Below, piece by piece: positions 35,530 to 43,537 of a stretch of DNA of 64,000 nt. Source of the stretch: Olleya aquimaris (GTDB lineage Bacteria; Bacteroidota; Bacteroidia; Flavobacteriales; Flavobacteriaceae); contig NZ_QLLO01000005.1 in the NCBI RefSeq assembly GCF_003259525.1, positions 186,001 through 250,000 on the forward strand. Direction: 5' to 3'. Every line of letters begins with the position of its first letter. Within the stretch, counting starts at the first letter, position 1. The notes under the pieces are model-generated. The model was not told where the DNA came from. It saw only the letters and a program-made list of their open reading frames with translations, and did not search any database. The position numbers were made by a program, and so were the translations under genes.

Positions 35530-35904
35530 ATGTCAAGTCTTATTTATAAAGAAGATGCCTATAAAATAATTGGCATTTGTATGGAAGTACATCGAGAATT
35601 AGGTAAAGGATTTAGCGAAATGGTTTATGGTGATGCTTTAGAAATTGAATTTATTGATAATAACATTAAGTACTCCAGAGAGACTAAGTATGATATTACT
35701 TATAAAGGAAACTTACTGCCTCATAAATATAAAGCAGATTTTATTATTGATGATAAAATAGTACTTGAAATAAAAGCAATTAGTACTTTAACCGACTCTC
35801 ATGTAAAACAAACGCTTAATTATTTAGCAGTATCTAAATTAAAACTTGGGTTGTTAATTAATTTTGGTGAAGACAGCTTAAAATATAAAAGAATCGTACT
35901 GTAA
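35530..35904 (+). CDS. GxxExxY protein (PDDEXK_3 family)
   Basis: 124 residues. The family signature is GKGFSEMVYGDAL near residue 21 (G-x-x-E-x-x-Y), and a nuclease-like core follows with ADFIIDD and LEIKAI, the PD-(D/E)xK pattern. Members are scattered singly through Bacteroidota and other phyla and their role is unknown; a nuclease fold is predicted. It separates map from the methyltransferase gene and is bracketed by inward-facing 9-nt repeat arrays. Confidence 0.9.
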   Translation: MSSLIYKEDAYKIIGICMEVHRELGKGFSEMVYGDALEIEFIDNNIKYSRETKYDITYKGNLLPHKYKADFIIDDKIVLEIKAISTLTDSHVKQTLNYLAVSKLKLGLLINFGEDSLKYKRIVL

Positions 35905-35906
35905 TG

Positions 35907-35934
35907 ATTCGTGAAAATTCGTGAAATTCGTGTT
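35907..35934 (-). repeat. Right short-repeat array of the GxxExxY cassette
   Basis: On the minus strand it reads three units of the type CACGAATTT (9-10 nt period), almost the same word as CACTAATTT on the left side but inverted. It overlaps the start of the methyltransferase gene. Confidence 0.7.
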
Positions 35935-36697
35935 AAAGAAACTCTTCAAATTTATTCTAAACATCATCCCTAGACCTTTACTTATAAGGTTAAGTTATAT
36001 TGTCAGACCAGTTTTAGCTTTCTTTTTAAAAGGAAATAAATTTACAGACCCGATAGATAATAAAAGTTTTAGAAGCTTTTTACCTTATGGTTATGGTAAA
36101 CAACGTAATAATGTACTATCACCTTCCACTCTATCTTTAGAACGTCACAGACTGTTATGGTTGTATTTAAAAAATGAAACCGATTTCTTTTCAGCAGAAA
36201 AAAAAGTATTACATTTTGCTCCAGAACAGTGTTTTTTAAAACGTTTTAGAGCGTTAAACAATTTAGACTATACAACTACTGATTTATTATCTCCAATTGC
36301 TGACGTTAAAGCAGATATTTGTAACCTTCCGTTTGAAGACAATAGCTATGATATTATTTTATGTAATCATGTATTAGAGCATATTCCAGATGACACCAAA
36401 GCGATGCAAGAATTGTTTCGTGTGATGAAACCTGGAGGGTTTGGCGTCTTTCAAATTCCGCAAGACTTAAATCGAGAGACGACTTTTGAAGACAATTCTA
36501 TTACTGACAAAAAAGAACGCGCAAAAATCTTTGGTCAATATGACCATGTACGTATTTATGGTCGTGATTATTTTGACAAGCTAAGAAGTATTGGTTTTAA
36601 AGTTGAAGAGGTTGATTATACAGCACAGCTTTCCGCAGAGGCGATAGAACAATATTGCTTAGCTAAAGGAGAGATTATTCCTGTAGTTTACAAATAA
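35921..36697 (+). CDS. SAM-dependent class I methyltransferase
   Basis: 258 residues. The SAM fold is seen as LHFAPEQCFLKRF (motif I), TTDLLSPIADVKADICNLPF (acidic residues) and ILCNHVLEHIPDD. The N-terminal about 40 residues are hydrophobic and basic (IIPRPLLIRLSYIVRPVLAFFL), suggesting membrane association. No ATG is available: GTG at 35921 or 35930 must be used, and both lie inside the repeat array. Substrate unknown. It ends one base before the convergent apbE. Confidence 0.85.
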   Translation: MKFVLKKLFKFILNIIPRPLLIRLSYIVRPVLAFFLKGNKFTDPIDNKSFRSFLPYGYGKQRNNVLSPSTLSLERHRLLWLYLKNETDFFSAEKKVLHFAPEQCFLKRFRALNNLDYTTTDLLSPIADVKADICNLPFEDNSYDIILCNHVLEHIPDDTKAMQELFRVMKPGGFGVFQIPQDLNRETTFEDNSITDKKERAKIFGQYDHVRIYGRDYFDKLRSIGFKVEEVDYTAQLSAEAIEQYCLAKGEIIPVVYK

Positions 36698-36698
36698 A

Positions 36699-37679
36699 TT
36701 ACTTAACAGGAAACTGATTTAAGTTTAATGTTTCTAGTTCTTGCTTATCATTTTCAAAAATTAAATACGCTTTCAATTCTGGATGAGTAGATAAAAAATA
36801 ATCTACTTCTTCTATTCCCATAGCTTGAAAAGCGGTAGCATAACCATCTGCCATCATACAGGTTTCTGCAATTACAGAGACACTTAGTATATTGGTTTTT
36901 GTTGGAAATCCAGTTTTAGTATTGATGATGTGTGCGTATTTGTTTCCGTTTTCATCAATTTTAAACTTTCGATACGTACCTGAAGTCGCCATAGCTTCAT
37001 CAGTTAGTACTATTAATTGATTAACGCTTTGAGAGCCATCAAAATTAGGGTTTTCAATACCAACAGTCCACCCTTTTTGTTTTTTTAGATTGATGCCTTT
37101 TGCACGTAACTCGCCACCAATATCAACAATGTAGTTTTTAATGTTTTTAGATTCTAAAAAATCGGCAATTACATCTACTCCATAGCCTTTTGCAATTGCA
37201 TTAAAATCTATAAAGGTTTCTTTTGGTTTTTTAATAGTATCGTTTACTAAACCAACTCGGTTTAAACCAACACGCTTAATTAGGCTATCTACAGTAGCAC
37301 TATCTAAAGCAGTTTTGTTTTCTTCAGAGCCAAAATTCCATGCATTTACCAGTCGTCCAATGGTTGGATCAAAAACACCTTCGGTTTCTCTATAGATTTG
37401 TTTAGCAGCTTTAAACACTGTTTTAAAATGATCATCTACTGTAACCTTTTCATTTCTATTTAATTTAGAAATATCAGAATTTACTTGATAATTGGACATG
37501 GATTTATTGATGACATAAAACAAACTATCAAATTGTTTAGCATAACTTTTTCCGTCATTATCATAATATTGAATACTAAATCCAGTACCAAAAACAGGTC
37601 CAGATACTTGCACTAACTGTGGTTCTTTTTTACAAGAAAAAAACAAACATAATAATACAACTACATAAATTCTTTTCAT
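36699..37679 (-). CDS. apbE: FAD:protein FMN transferase ApbE
   Basis: Envelope flavin transferase that attaches FMN through a phosphoester bond to Thr residues, notably in NqrB and NqrC. It is a lipoprotein (lipobox FFSC, Cys16). Family motifs include PVFGTGFSIQYY, DFNAIAKGYGVDVIADFL, YIVDIGGELRAKG and DEAMATSGTYRK, with the metal-binding MADGYATAF late. Its location beside nqrABCDEF makes those subunits the obvious clients. Confidence 0.95.
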   Translation of the reverse strand: MKRIYVVVLLCLFFSCKKEPQLVQVSGPVFGTGFSIQYYDNDGKSYAKQFDSLFYVINKSMSNYQVNSDISKLNRNEKVTVDDHFKTVFKAAKQIYRETEGVFDPTIGRLVNAWNFGSEENKTALDSATVDSLIKRVGLNRVGLVNDTIKKPKETFIDFNAIAKGYGVDVIADFLESKNIKNYIVDIGGELRAKGINLKKQKGWTVGIENPNFDGSQSVNQLIVLTDEAMATSGTYRKFKIDENGNKYAHIINTKTGFPTKTNILSVSVIAETCMMADGYATAFQAMGIEEVDYFLSTHPELKAYLIFENDKQELETLNLNQFPVK

Positions 37680-37680
37680 T

Positions 37681-38058
37681 TTAATTCAAGTTAGTTTCTA
37701 TAAGTTGTATTCCGTTATATTCTATTAAATATTCTTCATTTAAATAAATGGGTAAGTCTTCGCCTTTTGGATTACCCAAACCAACACCAGCATATAATAC
37801 TTTAGAGTTGTGTGCTCTGGCATGCTCTTTAAAAGACTCCATCCAAACAATATCATAATTATTGGCGTTTTCAGGAAGCATTACAGCTTTTACAATCACA
37901 AAAAAATACTGTTTGTTTTTGTCCATACAAACAAATTGTGGATGCTTTTTAAGTTTACTATTTACAGCAATAAACTCGAAGCCACGTTGCTCTAAATCTT
38001 TACCAACATGGTTCATAGCAAGGTTATGTAACTCTTGTTTTGTAAGGGGTTTACTCAT
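37681..38058 (-). CDS. Conserved uncharacterised protein beside apbE
   Basis: 125 residues, soluble, with alternating strands and helices (FEFIAVNSKLKKHPQFVCMDKN, YFFVIVKAV, KVLYAGVGLGNPKGEDLPIYL). No signal peptide and no recognised catalytic motif. The stop is one base from the apbE start, so the two form an operon downstream of nqr on the same strand. A role in Nqr assembly is a guess from location only. Confidence 0.75.
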   Translation of the reverse strand: MSKPLTKQELHNLAMNHVGKDLEQRGFEFIAVNSKLKKHPQFVCMDKNKQYFFVIVKAVMLPENANNYDIVWMESFKEHARAHNSKVLYAGVGLGNPKGEDLPIYLNEEYLIEYNGIQLIETNLN

Positions 38059-38078
38059 AGTGCAAAAATAATACTTAT

Positions 38079-38093
38079 TTCGCTTACGCGGAA
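38079..38093 (+). repeat. Variant of the shared GC-rich motif
   Basis: TTCGCTTACGCGGAA differs by one base from the reverse complement of the motif at 19942 and 55758, here in intergenic DNA. Confidence 0.35.
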
Positions 38094-38097
38094 AAAA

Positions 38098-38159
38098 AAG
38101 CCACTCTTCTACTTATTTAAACCTCACAAATTTAGAGTCAGAAAACAAAAGAGTGGCTT
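38098..38159. repeat. 11-bp inverted repeat with a 40-base loop
   Basis: AAGCCACTCTT at 38098-38108 and its exact complement at 38149-38159 lie in the 178-base gap between divergent genes. It could be a structured leader or RNA, or the ends of a small decayed element. Nothing else was seen in the gap. Confidence 0.45.
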
Positions 38160-38236
38160 ATATAAACAGTCAAGTTTTAAGAAAATTTTATTCACTAACC
38201 ACAAGATTTTTAATATCTTAGGTAAAAAAGAAAGTC

Positions 38237-38698
38237 ATGATACTTCCACCTCGTTTAGAAATTGCACTAAGCAAATTGTATAATGCATTCCACAATGACA
38301 CGTTACATCCTGAATATTGCACAAAATGTGCAGTAGGAAATATATGTGATAATTTAGAGTTTTGGACACACCTTACAGATGCACATGGCTCTGTAAAACT
38401 AAACTATGTAGGGTTAGTCAATCAAAATTTTGGAAAACGTTTTTTTGGCTACACACCTTTAGAACTACTACATATTGAAGCAGCTTTTTTAAAAGGTTGT
38501 GGTTATGAGTTACCGTTAAACGGACAAAACAAAAAACCTGAAAACCCAAAAGATAAATCTATTTTGTTTGAAGGTTTGTGTGCTACTGTAAAGTTTTTAT
38601 GTCAATTGGATTCTATCTCAAACGTCATGGATTACTCGAAACTATTTGAAATGGAAAACGATAAACCTCGATACCAATTACATGAAATATTAGTATAA
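38237..38698 (+). CDS. Cysteine-containing conserved protein next to nqrF
   Basis: 153 residues, soluble. It has a CTKCAVGNIC cluster (Cys28, Cys31, Cys37), then GLVNQNFGKRF and a GCGYEL motif (Cys88), and two later Cys (115, 122). I recall homologues in flavobacterial genomes being labelled as Nqr subunit F, but it has neither the ferredoxin nor the FAD domain; true NqrF is at 38765. Iron or zinc handling for Nqr is conceivable but unproven. Confidence 0.75.
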   Translation: MILPPRLEIALSKLYNAFHNDTLHPEYCTKCAVGNICDNLEFWTHLTDAHGSVKLNYVGLVNQNFGKRFFGYTPLELLHIEAAFLKGCGYELPLNGQNKKPENPKDKSILFEGLCATVKFLCQLDSISNVMDYSKLFEMENDKPRYQLHEILV

Positions 38699-38730
38699 AA
38701 AAACCCAATACAAAAGTATTGGGTTTTTTA
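38698..38730. terminator. Bidirectional terminator between the Cys protein gene and nqrF
   Basis: Stem AAACCCAATAC / GTATTGGGTTT with loop AAAA and A/T tails on both sides. Confidence 0.85.
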
Positions 38731-38764
38731 TATCTATTAAGAGATTCCTTTTTTTAAAGGAATT

Positions 38765-40075
38765 TTATCCTCCAAAGTCATCAAATCTGATGTGCTCATC
38801 CGGAATACCAAAATCCTCACCCATTTTCTGAACCGCTTGGTTCATTAATGGAGGTCCACAGAAATACAATTCTATATCTTCTGGAGACTCATGATGGTTT
38901 AAATAATTATCGATAACACAGTTGTGGATAAATCCAACAAAACCGTCTCCTTCTTCGTCATTAATATCTTTTTTAACTTTCCAGTTATCTTCTTCTAAAG
39001 GCTCAGAAAGTGCCATGTAGAATTTAAAGTTAGGGAAGTCTCTTTCTAACGATTTAAAGTGGTCAATATAAAATAACTCACGTTTAGAACGTCCACCATA
39101 CCAATATGTTACTTTACGACCAGTTTTTAAGGTTTTAAATAAGTGGTATAAGTGAGAACGCATAGGTGCCATTCCTGCTCCACCACCAACGTATAACATT
39201 TCTGAATCACTCTCGTTAATAAAGAATTCTCCGTAAGGTCCAGAAATTACAACTTTATCTCCTGGTTTTTGAGCAAAAATATAAGAGGATGCTACTCCTG
39301 GATTTACATCCATCCATCCGTTTTTAGCACGATCCCATGGTGGAGTGGCAATACGTACGTTAAGCATAATTTCTCGACCTTCTGCTGGGTAAGAAGCCAT
39401 AGAGTAGGCACGCTCAACAGTTTCATTATTTTTCATTACTAAAGGCCATAAACCAAACTTATCCCATTCGTTTTGAAACTTATCTGGAGTTTCATGCTCT
39501 TCTGGGTGAGCAGTAATGTCTATATCAGAATATTTAATCTCACATGGTGGAATTTCAATTTGAATATATCCACCAGCTTTGTAATTCATATCCTCAGGAA
39601 TTTCAACCACAAACTCTTTAATAAAAGAAGCTACGTTGTAATTACGTACAACTACAGCATCCCATTTTTTAATTCCAAACACTTCCTCTGGAATGGTAAT
39701 TTCCATGTCTTGCTTCACTTTAACTTGACAAGCTAGACGTGCTCCATGTTGAAGTTCTTTTCTTGAAAAGTGAGGTGTTTCAGTAGGTAAAGCTTCTCCT
39801 CCACCTTCTAATACGTGACACTCACATTGGATACACGTTCCACCTCCACCACAAGCTGATGGTAAAAATATTTTGTTACTCCCTAAAGTTGATAATAGCG
39901 TTCCACCTGATTCAACTTCTATTTCTTTTTCACCATTAATTTTAATTTTTACTGGACCAGATGGTGATAATTTTTGTTTTACAAAAAGTAGTAAGCTTAC
40001 TAGTATTAATGTTATTAGTAAAAACGCTGCTACAGTTGCTAATACTGTTCCTAATGTTCCTGCTGCTAAAATCAT
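38765..40075 (-). CDS. nqrF: Na+-NQR subunit F
   Basis: Entry subunit of the sodium pump: accepts electrons from NADH on FAD and passes them to a 2Fe-2S centre. One N-terminal membrane helix (about 8-32), a ferredoxin domain with ligands Cys75, Cys81, Cys84 and Cys116, then FAD (RAYSMASYP) and NADH (GGGAGMAPMRSH) binding domains. The ATG at 40075 is chosen, one base after the nqrE stop; a TTG three codons upstream is less likely. Last gene of the nqr operon. Confidence 0.96.
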   Translation of the reverse strand: MILAAGTLGTVLATVAAFLLITLILVSLLLFVKQKLSPSGPVKIKINGEKEIEVESGGTLLSTLGSNKIFLPSACGGGGTCIQCECHVLEGGGEALPTETPHFSRKELQHGARLACQVKVKQDMEITIPEEVFGIKKWDAVVVRNYNVASFIKEFVVEIPEDMNYKAGGYIQIEIPPCEIKYSDIDITAHPEEHETPDKFQNEWDKFGLWPLVMKNNETVERAYSMASYPAEGREIMLNVRIATPPWDRAKNGWMDVNPGVASSYIFAQKPGDKVVISGPYGEFFINESDSEMLYVGGGAGMAPMRSHLYHLFKTLKTGRKVTYWYGGRSKRELFYIDHFKSLERDFPNFKFYMALSEPLEEDNWKVKKDINDEEGDGFVGFIHNCVIDNYLNHHESPEDIELYFCGPPLMNQAVQKMGEDFGIPDEHIRFDDFGG

Positions 40076-40076
40076 A

Positions 40077-40790
40077 TTACTCAATTACTTTAGTATTGTT
40101 AGCTAATTCTTTTTTATCCTCTACTTTAGTTTTAACCTCAGCTGTAGTTTCTTTTTTTGGTGCTTCTTCATCTCCACCAGTTAACATACCACCAAAACTT
40201 AAAAACCCAATACCCATTAAACCAGTAATAATAAATGTGATTCCTAAACCTCTTAAAGGTGCTGGAACATTACTATATCTAATTTTTTCACGAATAGCAG
40301 CAATTGCTAAAATGGCTAAAAACCAACCAATTCCTGAAGATATTCCGTAGTTTAATGCTAGTCCTAAAGTTTCGATCTCTCTAGATTGCATAAATAAACT
40401 ACCTCCTAAAATGGCACAGTTTACAGCAATAAGTGGTAAGAAAATACCCAATGAGTTATATAAAGATGGTGAAAACTTCTCTACTACTATTTCTACCAAT
40501 TGTACCATTGTTGCAATAGTTGCAATAAACATGATAAATGATAAGAAACTTAAGTCATAAGCAGCATATTCTGCACCTAACCAAGATAATGCGCCTGGTT
40601 GTAAAATATACTGGTCAAGCAACCAGTTTAAAGGTACTGTAATTGCTAATACAAATATTACTGCTGCTCCAAGTCCAACAGCTGTTGCAACTTTTTTAGA
40701 TACTGCAAGGTAAGAGCACATTCCTAGGAATACAGCAAATACCATGTTGTCTATAAAAATCGATTTGAAAAATAATTCTAAATGTTCCAT
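40077..40790 (-). CDS. nqrE: Na+-NQR subunit E with charged C-terminal tail
   Basis: Integral membrane subunit which, with NqrD, holds an Fe/2Fe-2S site in the membrane core. Six hydrophobic helices; Cys in MCSYLAV and in VNCAILGGSLFM fit the metal-binding half helices. The core ends near residue 200; about 35 extra residues rich in Glu, Lys and Thr (EEAPKKETTAEVKTK) follow that classical NqrE lacks. It is separated from nqrD by an 82-base gap filled by a heptad array, unlike the tight spacing of the other nqr genes. Confidence 0.95.
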   Translation of the reverse strand: MEHLELFFKSIFIDNMVFAVFLGMCSYLAVSKKVATAVGLGAAVIFVLAITVPLNWLLDQYILQPGALSWLGAEYAAYDLSFLSFIMFIATIATMVQLVEIVVEKFSPSLYNSLGIFLPLIAVNCAILGGSLFMQSREIETLGLALNYGISSGIGWFLAILAIAAIREKIRYSNVPAPLRGLGITFIITGLMGIGFLSFGGMLTGGDEEAPKKETTAEVKTKVEDKKELANNTKVIE

Positions 40791-40799
40791 ATTTTTTTA

Positions 40800-40868
40800 G
40801 TCTTCAGTCTTTAGTAATCAGTCTTCAGTTAGCATTTGACTGCATACTGTTAACTGCATACTGTTGAC
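40800..40868. repeat. Gene-less head-to-head heptad array between nqrD and nqrE
   Basis: The plus strand holds five 7-nt units GTCTTCA, GTCTTTA, GTAATCA, GTCTTCA, GTTAGCA. The minus strand from the other end reads GTCAACA, GTATGCA, GTTAACA, GTATGCA, GTCAAAT. All start with GT and nine of ten end in A. The two five-unit arrays face each other and fill the whole gap, the same layout as around the four-helix-bundle gene but with no gene inside. Confidence 0.8.
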
Positions 40869-40872
40869 TTTT

Positions 40873-41517
40873 TTAGTCTTCGATTAATGCTTTGTTTCTA
40901 CTACGTTGTACCCAAATAATTAGACCAACAATTATTAACGCCATAGGAGGCATTAACATAAATCCGTTATTCTCATAACCTATTGAATACACACCTGTTT
41001 TTTCTATTGGATCTCCAAGTACCGGAATACCAAATAAAGTTCCAGAACCTAACAGTTCTCTAAAAAAACCAACTATAATTAGGATTACTGCATAACCTAA
41101 TGCGTTTCCAATTCCGTCAAGAAAAGAACGCCAAGGTCCATTACCTAAAGCAAAAGCTTCAAAACGTCCCATAATTATACAGTTGGTAATAATTAATCCA
41201 ACAAAAACGGATAATGTTTTACTTAATTCGTAAGCAAATGCTTTTAACACCTGATCAACAATAATTACTAAAGCAGCAACTACAATTAATTGTACGATAA
41301 TTCTAATTTTTGATGGGATAATGTTTCTCATTAAAGAGATTACCACATTTCCTATACCTAATACAAACAGTACTGCAATTCCCATTACCAACGACGCTTT
41401 TAATTCTGCGGTAATTGCTAAAGCAGAACAAATCCCTAATACTTGTATAGTAATTGGGTTGTTATCTGCTAATGGATCTGTTATTAACTTTGCGTCTTTT
41501 TTTGAAAGTAGTCCCAT
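40873..41517 (-). CDS. nqrD: Na+-NQR subunit D
   Basis: Integral membrane subunit, pseudo-symmetric partner of NqrE, six hydrophobic helices over 214 residues. Conserved Cys in LGICSALAIT and in IITNCIIMGRFEAFA supply ligands for the intramembrane iron site. The start is 2 bases after the nqrC stop. Confidence 0.96.
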   Translation of the reverse strand: MGLLSKKDAKLITDPLADNNPITIQVLGICSALAITAELKASLVMGIAVLFVLGIGNVVISLMRNIIPSKIRIIVQLIVVAALVIIVDQVLKAFAYELSKTLSVFVGLIITNCIIMGRFEAFALGNGPWRSFLDGIGNALGYAVILIIVGFFRELLGSGTLFGIPVLGDPIEKTGVYSIGYENNGFMLMPPMALIIVGLIIWVQRSRNKALIED

Positions 41518-41519
41518 AA

Positions 41520-42320
41520 TTAATTGCTAGCTTGTTTGTTTAAGTTTTCAAAATAAGGTTGATATAACTTCAAGTCATTTTTTATCATTGCAGAAACACC
41601 ATCTCCTGTGATAGTTGCACCTGCTAATGCATCAACTTCATAATCGTCTTTAATTTCGTTTTTAGGATCGTTATTTCCTTTTGCTACAGTAATCCCTTTA
41701 AATACACCAGCTTCTGTTAATAAGCGCTCGCCATAAAAGTCATCCATAAAGTAACGTTGCTTGATGTTGGCTCCTAGACCAGGAGTTTCTCCTGCGTGGT
41801 CAAAAAACGTTCCTCTTACAATCATGTCTTCATCTAAAGCTACATATCCCCAAATCGCATCCCAAAGTCCTTTACCTCTAATAGGTGCTACATAATAAGT
41901 TTTACCTTCGCTTTCTCCAACAAATAGCGGTAATAAACGAGATTTACCAGCTTTTGCGTTTGCTTGTTGTTTTTTTACATCAATTAAGTAAGGCTCTTGC
42001 TTATATTGGTCCATGTACTCTTGTCTGTTCATGGTTTTAATGATAGCACCATCTTTATATTCTAACACTAATTGTTCTTTGATGTTAGTTTTAAAAGCTT
42101 CAGCTACTTTATCTGTAGATACAAAAGTGATATCTCCAGTTCCTTCGTTACCATTAATTCCTAAAGCATACAAAATATTTTGTTGCTTTTCCATTCTTCT
42201 GTTTTCAGCAATATTAGGCTTTAATGACGATGCTGTAAAAGCTAATAAAGATCCAACAACTAATACCATTGCTACTGCAAATATTACGGTATATGAATTT
42301 TTGTCTGTATTGATTGCCAT
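41520..42320 (-). CDS. nqrC: Na+-NQR subunit C
   Basis: Membrane-anchored subunit (one helix, about 12-31) with a periplasmic FMN domain. The flavinylation site is in DALAGATIT, with Thr236 as the expected FMN carrier. The usual Ser/Thr at the fourth motif position is Ala here. ApbE at 36699 would load the FMN. 266 residues; 2-base gap to nqrB and nqrD. Confidence 0.95.
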   Translation of the reverse strand: MAINTDKNSYTVIFAVAMVLVVGSLLAFTASSLKPNIAENRRMEKQQNILYALGINGNEGTGDITFVSTDKVAEAFKTNIKEQLVLEYKDGAIIKTMNRQEYMDQYKQEPYLIDVKKQQANAKAGKSRLLPLFVGESEGKTYYVAPIRGKGLWDAIWGYVALDEDMIVRGTFFDHAGETPGLGANIKQRYFMDDFYGERLLTEAGVFKGITVAKGNNDPKNEIKDDYEVDALAGATITGDGVSAMIKNDLKLYQPYFENLNKQASN

Positions 42321-42322
42321 AA

Positions 42323-43537
42323 TTATGCTGTTTTAACTTTTAAACGTTTCATTCTGCGTTTTACGTTTCCTTGTATTACGTAATGGTCAATAGTTGGTGC
42401 AAAGACATTCATTAATAAAATGGCTAAAAATACACCCTCTGGGTAAGCAGGATTAAACACACGAATCATAATAGAAATGAATCCGATTAAAAATCCGTAA
42501 ATCCATTTACCTTTATTTGTTTGTGATGCGGTTACTGGGTCTGTTGCCATATATACTGCACCAAATAAAATACTTCCTATAATTAAATGTTGCCAGAATG
42601 GTACATTCATTAAACCGTAAAACTTGCTTGATTCTCCTATCCAGCCTGCATCAACCACACCATTAAAAATTAATCCCATGGTTAAAGCTCCGATTAATGT
42701 TGATACTATAATTCTCCAGCTTCCTACTTTAGTAAAGATTAAGAATAAAGCTCCTATTATAATAAGTAGTTTTGAAGTTTCGCCAACAGAACCTGGTATA
42801 TAACCAAAGAACATATCCATGTAATCAATTCCTGCTAAACTACTGTTTTGTGCATAGGCACCAAGAATAGTTTCACCAGAAATAGCATCTGCTGTACCAG
42901 CACGTTCTACTGCTTCATGTACCCACACTTTATCACCTGACATCCATGTAGGATATGCAAAGAATAAGAAAGCACGAATTGTAAGTGCAGGATTTAAGAT
43001 ATTCATTCCTGTACCACCAAACACTTCTTTTCCAATAACTACTCCAAAAATTACTGCTACAGCTAACATCCATAATGGTATATCTACTGGTACAATTAAT
43101 GGTACTAGCATACCAGTTACTAAGTAACCTTCTTCTACTTCGTGACCTTTAATTACTGCAAAAATAAATTCTACAATCAGTCCAACTCCGTAGGAAACAA
43201 TAACTAATGGTAACACAGTCCATGCACCAACAACAAAGTTGTCCCATGTTAAAAAGTTGCCAAATAAAGAAGCTTCTCTAATGACACCTGCTGCTGCATC
43301 TACAGCTGCATAATGTTGGTAACCAGCATTAAAAATACCAAAAATTAAACATGGTACTAAAGCCATGATTACGGTATTCATGGTACGTTTTAAATCGTCT
43401 GCTGCCTTAATGTGTGTTCCACCATGAGTGGTTTCATTTGGCAAGTATAAAAAAGTATGAATGGCGTTAAACGCTGGAGCCATTTTGGTTCCTTTATACT
43501 TTTCTTTTAAATTATGTAAATTACTTTTTAAGCCCAT
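42323..43537 (-). CDS. nqrB: Na+-NQR subunit B
   Basis: Main membrane subunit forming the sodium path, with riboflavin and covalent FMN. About ten hydrophobic helices in 404 residues. The FMN attachment motif is DAISGETILG with Thr223 as carrier; Glu replaces the usual Ala before Thr. The start overlaps the nqrA stop by one base (TAATG). Confidence 0.96.
   Translation of the reverse strand: MGLKSNLHNLKEKYKGTKMAPAFNAIHTFLYLPNETTHGGTHIKAADDLKRTMNTVIMALVPCLIFGIFNAGYQHYAAVDAAAGVIREASLFGNFLTWDNFVVGAWTVLPLVIVSYGVGLIVEFIFAVIKGHEVEEGYLVTGMLVPLIVPVDIPLWMLAVAVIFGVVIGKEVFGGTGMNILNPALTIRAFLFFAYPTWMSGDKVWVHEAVERAGTADAISGETILGAYAQNSSLAGIDYMDMFFGYIPGSVGETSKLLIIIGALFLIFTKVGSWRIIVSTLIGALTMGLIFNGVVDAGWIGESSKFYGLMNVPFWQHLIIGSILFGAVYMATDPVTASQTNKGKWIYGFLIGFISIMIRVFNPAYPEGVFLAILLMNVFAPTIDHYVIQGNVKRRMKRLKVKTA

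Noticed and set aside
35530-35904. GxxExxY gene as a prophage or defence island remnant
   Set aside because: No other phage, transposase or defence genes nearby; only short repeat arrays flank it.
38237-38698. Annotation of the Cys protein as Nqr subunit F
   Set aside because: It lacks ferredoxin, FAD and NADH domains; the genuine nqrF is adjacent.
40800-40868. Tandem repeats considered as a CRISPR array
   Set aside because: Units are 7 nt, contiguous and degenerate, with no spacers and no cas genes in the window.
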